Positions 17,246-25,296 of a DNA stretch of 64,000 nucleotides are shown here, in pieces. A program made the position numbers and the translations under genes. The DNA comes from Tateyamaria omphalii (lineage in GTDB: Bacteria > Pseudomonadota > Alphaproteobacteria > Rhodobacterales > Rhodobacteraceae), in assembly GCF_014651375.1 (NCBI RefSeq), contig NZ_BMWT01000002.1, forward strand, positions 439,477-503,476, written 5' to 3'. The notes under the pieces are model-generated. The model did not search any database. It was not told where the DNA came from and saw nothing but the letters and a program-made list of their open reading frames with translations. Each line of letters starts with the position of its first letter. Position 1 is the first letter of the stretch.

Positions 17246-18495
17246 GTGATGGCCTCGGGGCGTTTCTCGATGGTGCCACTGTCCATAGCGTAGTTTTCAA
17301 TGATCTGCGACAGCCAAGCGGCTTCCTTGCGCATGTCATACCCGACACTGACTTTGCTGCGCCCAGCTGCTCCTAGCGAGCGACGTTTGTCGGGTTCAGA
17401 CAGCAGTTCCGACAAGGCTTCAACCAAGGCATCTGCGTCCCCCGGAGCGACCAACCGCCCGTTCTTACCATCCTCGACCAGTTCGGGCACGCCTGCAATC
17501 TGCGTGGTTACGACGGGGACCTGCGCTGCCATAGCCTCCATCAACACAACTGGTACACCTTCGGCAAAACTTGGCAAAACAAACACGTCCGTCCGGGCCA
17601 GCTCGGCCGCGACCTCATCTTGCGACTGATACCCCAAAAACGAAACCACGTCGTTTAAGCCTTCGGCTCTGGCACGTGCCTCCAATGAGGCGCGGTCTGG
17701 TCCATCACCGATCAATGTGAGGTGCAATTCGGGATGCAGGTCGCGGAGACGACCTATTGCATCAAACAGCACCGGCACACCCTTCACCCCGGCAAGCCGC
17801 CCGACGAACAACAGGCGGTGGCCGTCATGTGATGGCGGGTCCGCGTACCGTTCCGGATCGATACCACAATGGACGATGTGAAAACGCGACCAATGGTTGG
17901 CATCCGAGAAACACATCAACTGCGATCGGCAAAATTCACTGATACAGGCAACAAAGCGGGCGTTTGCCGCCTTTTGATCAATGCGCCAGTGATGTGGTTC
18001 GAAAAAGATGTCCGGTCCGTGAATGGTGAAACTGTACGGCAAACCGCTCAGTGCGTTGACCAGCATCGCGACAGTGCAGGAGGCCTTGGCAATATGGTTG
18101 TGCAGATGTTCGACGCCTTCATCGGCCAGATGGGCCGCCAGCACACCTGCCTCGGCGAAGTAGAACAGCTGAAAAAGCCGTCCCCGCACGCCTTTGGGAG
18201 CCGTTGACCACGACAGCCGAAGGGCAGAGAGATATCGGCCCGGTGTTTTCATCCAGCGCAAATGCGCCCTGATCAACGTTACAGGATTCTTGGCTGTCTG
18301 AAGAACCTGAAACGTTCGGGCGTGTTCAGCGCGCTGCTCTGGGCCAACCAAATGTTCGGGCCCTGTCCGACGAATTGAGCACGTTACCACCTCGTGCCCC
18401 AGTTCCCGCAAGGCAGCCACTTCGCGTTGAATGAAGGTGTCGGACGCGCGAGGGTATTCACCCGTAAGGTAGGCAAGCTTGGACAACCGGCTCAT
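17242..18495 (-). CDS. Glycosyltransferase family 4 (GT-B, colanic-acid type)
   Basis: A 417-residue GT-B enzyme. The N-terminal acceptor domain starts KLAYLTGEYPRASDTFIQRE. The C-terminal donor domain has HRLLFVGRLAGVKGVPVL, LTLIGDGPDR and the retaining EX7E motif in FAEGVPVVLMEAMAAQ. The N-terminal pattern resembles WcaL/AmsK-type colanic acid transferases. Donor and acceptor cannot be read from sequence. It overlaps its neighbours by 4 nt on both sides, indicating one leftward operon. Confidence 0.9.
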   Translation of the reverse strand: MSRLSKLAYLTGEYPRASDTFIQREVAALRELGHEVVTCSIRRTGPEHLVGPEQRAEHARTFQVLQTAKNPVTLIRAHLRWMKTPGRYLSALRLSWSTAPKGVRGRLFQLFYFAEAGVLAAHLADEGVEHLHNHIAKASCTVAMLVNALSGLPYSFTIHGPDIFFEPHHWRIDQKAANARFVACISEFCRSQLMCFSDANHWSRFHIVHCGIDPERYADPPSHDGHRLLFVGRLAGVKGVPVLFDAIGRLRDLHPELHLTLIGDGPDRASLEARARAEGLNDVVSFLGYQSQDEVAAELARTDVFVLPSFAEGVPVVLMEAMAAQVPVVTTQIAGVPELVEDGKNGRLVAPGDADALVEALSELLSEPDKRRSLGAAGRSKVSVGYDMRKEAAWLSQIIENYAMDSGTIEKRPEAIT

Positions 18496-19463
18496 TGTTG
18501 TGCCTCGCTCAAGGCATCACCCATCAGGGTTTCAAACGGAGCTGATTGGGTGAACCCAAGACTGCTGTGCAGCGCTGTATTCGAGTACCGCATCGGCCCC
18601 ATGCGCCAGCGCAGAACAGCTGACCTGAGCAGGCCCGGCCTGTTGCGCCAAATTGGTCCGACGACGCGGCCAACGGCATCCAAAACACGCCAATGCACGG
18701 GAACAACAAATCGTGGCCAGCCAGATTCAGCGAACGCTTTCAGGAAACGGTACCGATCCGGGCGGTCATCATCGACAACATTCAATACCACTGCGCCATC
18801 AAAAGCCGCAGCATCGGCAATTGAACGTGCCACATGCTTGACATGAGCAAGCGGCAGTTCACCGGCACCGCCAAGGCGCAACAACACCGGCCCTAACCCG
18901 GCGCCGACATGAGCGTTCCATGCTCTGCCCGGCCCATACACGATACCTGGCCTTAGAACCGTCAGATCAACTCCAGAAAGTTCTGCACAAACAGCTTCCT
19001 GCTCAAGCTTGCCACGCACGTAGGCATCCCGGGCCAATGCCGGTGTCTCAAGCGGAGTAACTTCGTCAAGGATGCGCTTGGCATCAACAGCCAGCGGATC
19101 ATACACCGCCAAGGAACTGACGAGAACCAGCCGGGATAATCCGGATTGGGCGACGGCGTCGCACAGATGACGCGTACCTTCGACAGTGTCACGTGCTTGG
19201 CGTTCCGCGCTGCCCGACATGGCTGCGGCGCAATGAACGACCGTTTCAACGTTTTCCAGCGCGTTTACAATCACGGGCACGCAATTTGCGTCGGCCAAAT
19301 CGGCGCGCACTGGATAAATGCCCGCGTCACCTGCCCATGTTGACGGCAGTGCAGTTCGATAAAGGGCGACAACCGCATGGCCGCGCGCGCGCAGTTCAGC
19401 AAGGGTTGCGGCACCGACAAACCCGGTGGCACCGGTCAACAGAACTGTGCCTAGAGCGCCCAT
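18492..19463 (-). CDS. NAD-dependent epimerase/dehydratase (extended SDR)
   Basis: A 323-residue sugar-nucleotide-type SDR: VLLTGATGFVGAATLAELRARG at the NAD site, VVHCAAAMSG, LVSSLAVYDP and the YVRGKLEQE segment at the YxxxK position, then LRPGIVYGPG. It probably modifies a sugar precursor for the polymer. It overlaps the upstream Gfo/Idh-type gene by 13 nt, so the pair parallels the two halves of the 702-residue fusion in the same operon. Confidence 0.87.
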   Translation of the reverse strand: MGALGTVLLTGATGFVGAATLAELRARGHAVVALYRTALPSTWAGDAGIYPVRADLADANCVPVIVNALENVETVVHCAAAMSGSAERQARDTVEGTRHLCDAVAQSGLSRLVLVSSLAVYDPLAVDAKRILDEVTPLETPALARDAYVRGKLEQEAVCAELSGVDLTVLRPGIVYGPGRAWNAHVGAGLGPVLLRLGGAGELPLAHVKHVARSIADAAAFDGAVVLNVVDDDRPDRYRFLKAFAESGWPRFVVPVHWRVLDAVGRVVGPIWRNRPGLLRSAVLRWRMGPMRYSNTALHSSLGFTQSAPFETLMGDALSEAQQ

Positions 19464-20578
19464 GGCATCGGCTCCATCCGCTCTGCTGTTGTCGTCATCA
19501 ACTGTGCACCACCCGTCTGGCCAGCATTCTGCATGGCCAACGTCACTTCGGTCATATGCAATGCGTGGTCGTTTGACAGTCGTGAGCTTCGCCCCGTTTT
19601 GATCGCTTCAAGGATTTCAGCGGGGCCAAGCATGAAGTTCATGGCCGCCGCACCCCAACGTTTGACCTTTGGATGGGTCGTACCCGGAATCCGGATGCGG
19701 CGCTTGAATGGAAGCTCCATGAGGCGGCGGCGCAGGGTCACACGCTTCGCGAAATGCACCTTGGCACCATTGTCCCAGGCAGCATCGCACCCCAACACTC
19801 CCCTATCGCCGATAATGCGGATCGAATGATCATGCGGTGCCACGATCGAACAAGTCAGACGCGCGACAGGACCGTTTTTGAAAAACAGGGTAGCAGTCGC
19901 AAAATCCGGAGCCATAGGCCCCTGTCCGGTCTTGTCTGGTATCGTCTCGGCAGACGCAGCAGTGACGCTTTGCACGGATCCAAACCACGATATCAACCAG
20001 CTCAGATAATAGCCCGCATGTTCAAGTGTGCACCCCACGCGAAACTCATCTTCATAAGGCCAAGGCGCGCCGCTCTCTGACATCCATTTGCTATATGCGG
20101 CCTGTGGCACAAAGCCGTCATCAAGCTCGGCATAGATCAACCGCGGTGTGCCCGCGACATCATGTCGAAGTGCGTGCCCCAGCGTCTGCGCGGCCTCGCC
20201 CAGAACGGAACAAGGCGCGGATGCAAGCATAAGAGACTTTTCCTCAGCCAAGGCATGCAACGCCTTTGCATCATCCAAATCCGTGGCCAGCGGTTTTTCA
20301 GAGTAAACATGAAAACCGGCCTCGAGACATGTACGGTTTACCTCGAAATGTGCTTCGGGATTGGTCAAATTCAGAATCAAGCCATCGCGTGGATGAGCAT
20401 CCAACAGCGACGCCAGATCGGGTTGAGAAGGCACGTTCCAATGCGCGCAAAAAGCGGAAAGGCGCGCGGAATCGCGGTCATAGACTCCCATGACCTCAAT
20501 GCCGTCCATGGCTTGAAGTGAGCGCATGTAGAGGTCGGCGACGAAACCGCACCCGATCAGGGACACCATATGTGTCAT
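19451..20578 (-). CDS. Gfo/Idh/MocA family oxidoreductase
   Basis: A 375-residue NAD(P)-dependent sugar oxidoreductase. The nucleotide-binding loop is VSLIGCGFVADLYMRSL and the catalytic-lysine segment is HVYSEKPLATDLDD. The C-terminal half has the mixed-sheet substrate domain typical of the family. It is the first gene of the five-gene leftward operon (20578 to 14153), with about 200 nt of upstream DNA holding a GTGCTC/GAGCAC inverted repeat close to the start codon. Confidence 0.87.
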   Translation of the reverse strand: MTHMVSLIGCGFVADLYMRSLQAMDGIEVMGVYDRDSARLSAFCAHWNVPSQPDLASLLDAHPRDGLILNLTNPEAHFEVNRTCLEAGFHVYSEKPLATDLDDAKALHALAEEKSLMLASAPCSVLGEAAQTLGHALRHDVAGTPRLIYAELDDGFVPQAAYSKWMSESGAPWPYEDEFRVGCTLEHAGYYLSWLISWFGSVQSVTAASAETIPDKTGQGPMAPDFATATLFFKNGPVARLTCSIVAPHDHSIRIIGDRGVLGCDAAWDNGAKVHFAKRVTLRRRLMELPFKRRIRIPGTTHPKVKRWGAAAMNFMLGPAEILEAIKTGRSSRLSNDHALHMTEVTLAMQNAGQTGGAQLMTTTAERMEPMPWAL

Positions 20579-20778
20579 TCAAAGTGCTCCCGAGCATGGG
20601 GCAGGCTCTCCCGAGCACGTCCTGGAGAAATGATAAACTGCATCAAATTTTTCAATCAAAATAAATTGGCACAATTACGGCACCAGCACGGCATTTAGTA
20701 CAATGACGTCGCGAGAATGGACTGCGACAGAAACACTTTTTGGCCTCAATGATGCAAAGTTACAACACCACCAAACAA

Positions 20779-21543
20779 TTACACTCTTTGGTTGTTGCGT
20801 TGAGAAATCGCCGAATATGCAAGCTTGGGTAGAATGGCAATGCATCGTGCATATCGCATGGCCAGACGGCGCGGGCTGCGTGCTGCGCGCCAAAGCCATT
20901 CCATGGACATCCGTCTGACCCACGCAGGCGCACGGGTTTGGTGCCCAGCAAGAAAGTCAATGCCAGCTCCGATGGAAGCGAAACCGATGTCAGGTGCGCG
21001 GCGGCGCCCAAAAGCAGCAAAACGTTCTTGCTTGGGCGCACCAAGAGCAACAAAGCACAAACCGACCTCTGTTTTTGCAAGCAGATCGAGTATTCTGGCG
21101 GCGTCTTCGCCTTCCGGGTCAAAACCAAAAGGTGGGGCGATTGTGTGCCTGATATCAATGTCAGGCACCTGCTGCTTCACTGCAATTGCTGCTGCTTTCA
21201 ATGCGGCTTCCGTGCTGCCAACAAAAGCCACCGGAACCTCATATCGTGCCGCCATTTTTAACAGTGGCAACATCAGATCAGACCCGGGCAGAAGTTCAAT
21301 TTGGCTACCCGCCAAACGAGAAAGCCAAACAATCGGATTTCCATCTGCGGTAACAAACTCATGTTGCGCATATGCGTCCTGAAAAGCCTTGTCGCTGTTC
21401 AATTTCACCACATGGTCGAGGTTCAGCGTCGCTAAAGCGAACCCTTGTCGACTGTCGAAACACTGGCCAACCGCTGTTTCCAAATCCTGACTCGACGGAA
21501 TCGTGATTTTAACGCTATGATCGCCTGCACTAAATTTAATCAT
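20779..21543 (-). CDS. WecG/TagA/CpsF family glycosyltransferase
   Basis: A 254-residue enzyme from ATG 21543; the frame stays open further upstream but that part lacks family similarity and would run into the divergent gene. Family motifs are ATLNLDHVVKLN, FVTADGNPIVWLSRL (the catalytic-type Asp region) and LCFVALGAPKQERF. Members transfer N-acetylmannosamine-type sugars to lipid-linked acceptors. It is divergent from the acyltransferase gene, with a 94-bp promoter gap. Confidence 0.9.
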   Translation of the reverse strand: MIKFSAGDHSVKITIPSSQDLETAVGQCFDSRQGFALATLNLDHVVKLNSDKAFQDAYAQHEFVTADGNPIVWLSRLAGSQIELLPGSDLMLPLLKMAARYEVPVAFVGSTEAALKAAAIAVKQQVPDIDIRHTIAPPFGFDPEGEDAARILDLLAKTEVGLCFVALGAPKQERFAAFGRRRAPDIGFASIGAGIDFLAGHQTRAPAWVRRMSMEWLWRAARSPRRLAMRYARCIAILPKLAYSAISQRNNQRV

Positions 21544-21637
21544 CGCTAACCATCTGGTTGTAAGAGAACAAAGAAATTGCGGATCGAACCGCCCGTCCGG
21601 GTCGTTCGATCTTGAATACTGGTAGTAGGGATTAGTC

Positions 21638-22612
21638 TTGTTGTCGAGTTTTGCAGATAACGTCCAAACGCAAGCGACCACCTATGAGGACCGCCTCGCG
21701 TCGTTCGATCTGCTGCGTTTTCTTGCTTCTTTCGGCATTGTTTGGGCGCACACTCTGGGCGCAAGTCGCCCGCTCCTTGCATCGGTGGGATACGAGGCGC
21801 TTTCGCTCTTTTGCATCCTCATTGCATATTTTTCAGTGAAGTCGGTTCAGGGCAGTAAACGCTCTTCAAACCCCGGAAAGAATCCGCAAACTTCGCGCAC
21901 CTGGCTTTTGCATCTTCGTGTTGGAAGACTTGCCATTCCGTGGCTGTTCTGGTGTGCGTTCTACCTGCTCGTTACCGCGATGATCGCCGGTGACTTTTGG
22001 TCTATTTTCATCATCGAAGACCCCCTGTCGCTGCTTGTGGGCCCGTTGGTCCATCTTTGGTTCTTGCCGTTCGCCCTAATCGCGTCCGGCGGCGTACTGA
22101 TACTGACGCGTCGTCTGAACACATCTCGCCGTGTCGCCGTGGGATCTGTCATTTCAGCCATTGTGAGTGTTGCCCTTTACCGGGTCCATGATCTTGGGCT
22201 GGCGCCTGTTCCCTTTGCTCAATGGGCTTTCGCAATACCGTGTTTCCTGTTTGGCACCTTGGTTGCGTTGGGTGAACGTCATGGCTCTGAAGCCTACGCA
22301 TGGGTGCTCTTTGTGCTGGTCTGCCTCGTCTTCCTCCCGAATGAGGAACTCTTATGGCCCGTCCACCTGTTGATCACCGTCATGATTTTTGGCGCTGCCA
22401 AGGTGGTTCGGATTTCTTCGAATGCCGCGCTTGTTCAGCTTGGGTCACTGGCCATGGGAATCTACCTGATCCACCCATTCTTTATGGCAGTGGTGTTCAA
22501 ATTTCTCGGAACAGAGATGGACCCCATACTGACGGCAATCGCTGTTTTTGCGCTCTCAGCCATTGCTATTCAGGTGATGCAACGCCTTCCGGGCATAAAA
22601 CGCGTGGTGTAA
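21638..22612 (+). CDS. Acyltransferase family 3 (AT3) membrane protein
   Basis: A 324-residue integral membrane protein with about ten hydrophobic segments. The start is TTG 21638, supported by TAGGG about 7 nt upstream. The N-terminal FDLLRFLASFGIVWAHT has the conserved Arg/His region of AT3 O-acyltransferases such as OafA and ExoZ, which transfer acetyl or longer acyl groups to surface sugars. It lacks the SGNH extension that many AT3 proteins carry; two SGNH-like proteins are encoded in the operon downstream and may fill that role. It is coupled to the polymerase gene, 3 nt away. Confidence 0.82.
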   Translation: MLSSFADNVQTQATTYEDRLASFDLLRFLASFGIVWAHTLGASRPLLASVGYEALSLFCILIAYFSVKSVQGSKRSSNPGKNPQTSRTWLLHLRVGRLAIPWLFWCAFYLLVTAMIAGDFWSIFIIEDPLSLLVGPLVHLWFLPFALIASGGVLILTRRLNTSRRVAVGSVISAIVSVALYRVHDLGLAPVPFAQWAFAIPCFLFGTLVALGERHGSEAYAWVLFVLVCLVFLPNEELLWPVHLLITVMIFGAAKVVRISSNAALVQLGSLAMGIYLIHPFFMAVVFKFLGTEMDPILTAIAVFALSAIAIQVMQRLPGIKRVV

Positions 22613-22615
22613 CCA

Positions 22616-24010
22616 GTGATTGCAATTGCGTTCCTGGCCTTGTTCATCTGGCCAGTCGTAATCGTTCAGATGTTCAAACGCATGTCCGTTGAGCGTGCAC
22701 TCATTTGGTCCTTGATGCTGGGCTATTTGTTTCTGCCGCCCGTGATCGCGATTGATCTGCCGCTGATACCCGCATTGGACAAGGCCACCATTCCCGCAAT
22801 CACAGCATTCACTTGCCTGTTTATGCTGGGACACAAGGTCACCTTTCTACTGCCGAACCCGATCGCCCGCGCATTGCTGATCGCGTTTGTCTTTACGCCG
22901 ATCGGAACGGTCATGACAAACCGCGAACCCATTCTCTTCGCAAACGGGACGTTTCTGCCGGGCCTGCAACCCCGCGATGCCATTTCGATGGTGATCAATC
23001 AGGGCCTGCACCTGCTGCCATTGTTTATGGGGCAAGCTGTTCTGCGTTCCGAAACCGCATTGAAGGAACTGGTGCGCGCATTCTTTATTGGGGGGATGAT
23101 TTACGCCATTCCAGTCCTGATTGAGGTGCGCTTGGCACCGCAGTTGAATACTTGGATTTACGGCTTCTTTCAGCACTCATTCGATCAGATGATGCGGTGG
23201 GGTGGTTTCCGACCCATTGTGTTTCTCACGCACGCGCTGTGGGTTGCATTGTTCATTTTGATGTCAACGTTGGCGGCCTTATCGCTCGCACGAAATGCTA
23301 CCCCCCAAGACCGCCCGAGATATGTTGCGGCGGCCGTTTTTCTGATGGTCGTGTTGGCATTGTGCAAAAGCCTGGGGTCGTTGGTGTACCTACTGATGTT
23401 CGCACCAGTTATGCTGCTGGCAACACGCAAGACGATGATTGCCATTGCGACAATTATTGCCGGTGTCATGCTGCTGTACCCTATTTTGCGCGGCGCAGGC
23501 TACGTGCCGGTCGACCAGATTGTTGACCAGTTCACACGGATAAACGCGGATCGGGCAGGCTCTTTGGCGTTCCGCCTCGAAAACGAGGGTTTGTTGCTTG
23601 AACACGCGTTCCAGAAGCCTTGGTTCGGCTGGGGCGGATGGGATCGAAATTTTGTGCTTGATCCCAATACCGGACGCGTCATGACAATCGCTGATGGCCA
23701 ATGGGTGATTATCATCGGGATTTTTGGATGGGCTGGTTACATTGTGGAGTTCGGACTGCTCACCCTGCCCGTCTTCCTGCTGTTCCTCAACACCCGGCAC
23801 ATGCAGAACAGCGATGTGTCACCCTGGTTGGCGACGCTTGCGTTGATGCACGGAATAAACATGCTGGACATGTTGCCAAACGCCACTCTCATCCCATTGA
23901 CGTGGTTGGTATGCGGCGCTCTTCTCGGCTACCTTAAAGAACGAGAGCACGCGACCGCACCAGAACCGTTGACCACCGCAATCCCGGTCGCGCGTCGCAC
24001 ATTGATCTGA
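22616..24010 (+). CDS. Wzy-like polysaccharide polymerase / O-antigen ligase-type membrane protein
   Basis: A 464-residue polytopic membrane protein with roughly 11-12 hydrophobic segments and one larger periplasmic loop at about residues 300-365 (FRLENEGLLLEHAFQKPWFGWG). This layout matches Wzy/WaaL-type proteins, whose primary sequences are poorly conserved. The start is GTG 22616. In this locus, with ExoY, GumC, Wza and a flippase, it is the best candidate for the repeat-unit polymerase. The assignment rests on topology and context more than on motifs. Confidence 0.75.
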   Translation: MIAIAFLALFIWPVVIVQMFKRMSVERALIWSLMLGYLFLPPVIAIDLPLIPALDKATIPAITAFTCLFMLGHKVTFLLPNPIARALLIAFVFTPIGTVMTNREPILFANGTFLPGLQPRDAISMVINQGLHLLPLFMGQAVLRSETALKELVRAFFIGGMIYAIPVLIEVRLAPQLNTWIYGFFQHSFDQMMRWGGFRPIVFLTHALWVALFILMSTLAALSLARNATPQDRPRYVAAAVFLMVVLALCKSLGSLVYLLMFAPVMLLATRKTMIAIATIIAGVMLLYPILRGAGYVPVDQIVDQFTRINADRAGSLAFRLENEGLLLEHAFQKPWFGWGGWDRNFVLDPNTGRVMTIADGQWVIIIGIFGWAGYIVEFGLLTLPVFLLFLNTRHMQNSDVSPWLATLALMHGINMLDMLPNATLIPLTWLVCGALLGYLKEREHATAPEPLTTAIPVARRTLI

Positions 24011-24015
24011 GGAAG

Positions 24016-25080
24016 ATGATGCACGACGCTTCAAAGGATGCACTAGGTCAATCTCCAATCATGGTGGATTTGGCGATATTCGCGCATAATGAAGCGTCGG
24101 GTATCACCGCGACCATCAAAGCCTTGGCTGAGCAGTCCATCCTCGCGCATGCCGAAATTGATTTTCGGGTCCTGGTTCTGGCCAATGGCTGTACAGATGG
24201 AACGGCAGAGGTCGCCCAGAATGCCGTCAGTGCCGCGGGCTTCGGTGACGATGTCGAAGTGCATGACCTTGCAAGGGGCGGCAAGTCCCGCACTTGGAAC
24301 CGCTTCGTCCATGATTTCAGCCGTAGGGACTGTGCCGTTCTTCTGTTCTGTGATGCCGATATCTTGCTGCCTGACACGGAAGCCTTGACCAAACTGGTCA
24401 AGTGCCTGTCCGGCAATCGCAACTTGCGTGCGATCACCAGCCGCCCCGTCAAAGACCTCCAGCACGTTGATCGTCAGTTGAACCTGACCGAGCGTATGAT
24501 CTCTGCCGGTGGCGGAACCTTGGACAATTGGAACGAAGCCATCTGCGGGCAGCTCTACGGTTTGCGTGCAGACATCGCCCGCTCCTTTCATTTGCCTGCC
24601 GGACTGCCGGTCGAAGATGGATTTGTCCGCGCCATGGTGTTGACGGATTTGTTTTCGGAACTGGAAAACCTGACTTACATCGATGGTGCCGATACGTTTC
24701 ATGTGTATGAGTCCGAGCGCACATTGCGCGGTCTCATCAGACATCAAACGCGGATCGTAATAGGGGGAGCGGTGAATGCCAAAGCATTCGCACGGCTGGG
24801 ACCTTTGGATGCTTCTTCGATACAAACCCAGCTCAGACAAGCCGCCGAAGACGAATCATGGCTGCAAGATGTAGTCGCCGATGGCTCTCCGTCATGGCCA
24901 GATGGATGGGTGCCTCTCCACTTTCTGGTCAAGAGACTGGCCGCAACTAGCTTTCCATCCAGCTTGAAGGGCCGCATCAGAACAATCGCAATCGCGATCG
25001 CTGGTCTCGTTCTGGATACAATCGTATACGTAGCCGCCCAATTGAGGATGGCCCGAGGACAAGGGGTTGGGTTTTGGTGA
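24016..25080 (+). CDS. Glycosyltransferase family 2
   Basis: A 354-residue GT-A enzyme: VDLAIFAHNEASGITATIKAL, LVLANGCTDGTAEVA, LLFCDADILLP (DxD) and GLPVEDGFVRAMVL. A short hydrophobic segment near the C-terminus (IAIAIAGLVLDTIVYVAA) may attach it to the membrane. It starts 5 nt after the polymerase gene with GAGGAAG upstream, so AT3, polymerase and GT2 form one operon. A weak hairpin with a T-run follows at 25159-25178. Confidence 0.87.
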   Translation: MMHDASKDALGQSPIMVDLAIFAHNEASGITATIKALAEQSILAHAEIDFRVLVLANGCTDGTAEVAQNAVSAAGFGDDVEVHDLARGGKSRTWNRFVHDFSRRDCAVLLFCDADILLPDTEALTKLVKCLSGNRNLRAITSRPVKDLQHVDRQLNLTERMISAGGGTLDNWNEAICGQLYGLRADIARSFHLPAGLPVEDGFVRAMVLTDLFSELENLTYIDGADTFHVYESERTLRGLIRHQTRIVIGGAVNAKAFARLGPLDASSIQTQLRQAAEDESWLQDVVADGSPSWPDGWVPLHFLVKRLAATSFPSSLKGRIRTIAIAIAGLVLDTIVYVAAQLRMARGQGVGFW

Positions 25081-25296
25081 GAGAACGCCTATTAAGTAGC
25101 CGTAAACAAACCAAAATACACCTTATGCGAGAATAAGACAGATCAGCGTTTTATCTTGAACACACTACCGTGTTTTTTGTCCGCTGTGGCGTTTTGGGCG
25201 TAGGTCATGTAAGGTAGTTTCATTTAGAATTACGTAAAATGGCTGCCTCTTTTTTTTGCGGGGTGTACAAGCCGATTTTTATTGGAGTGTAGTTTT
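25081..25296. other. AT-rich intergenic region before the PKS-NRPS operon
   Basis: About 216 nt, clearly richer in A+T than its flanks. It includes the weak terminator-like hairpin, an ATTACGTAAAAT stretch near 25228, an eight-T run near 25250 and the ribosome site GGAGTG at 25284. It probably holds the main promoter of the 15.6-kb biosynthetic operon. I could not place a convincing -35/-10 pair. Confidence 0.6.
25159..25178 (+). terminator. Weak intrinsic terminator candidate after the GT2 gene
   Basis: AACAC (25159-25163) pairs with GTGTT (25170-25174) around a 6-nt loop and is followed by TTTT. The stem is short, so termination is probably partial. Confidence 0.4.

Noticed and set aside
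20584-20618. GTGCTC/GAGCAC inverted repeat upstream of the leftward sugar operon
   Set aside because: Only a 6-bp stem with a 23-nt loop, so I do not call it as a regulatory site; it is noted in the adjoining gene entry.
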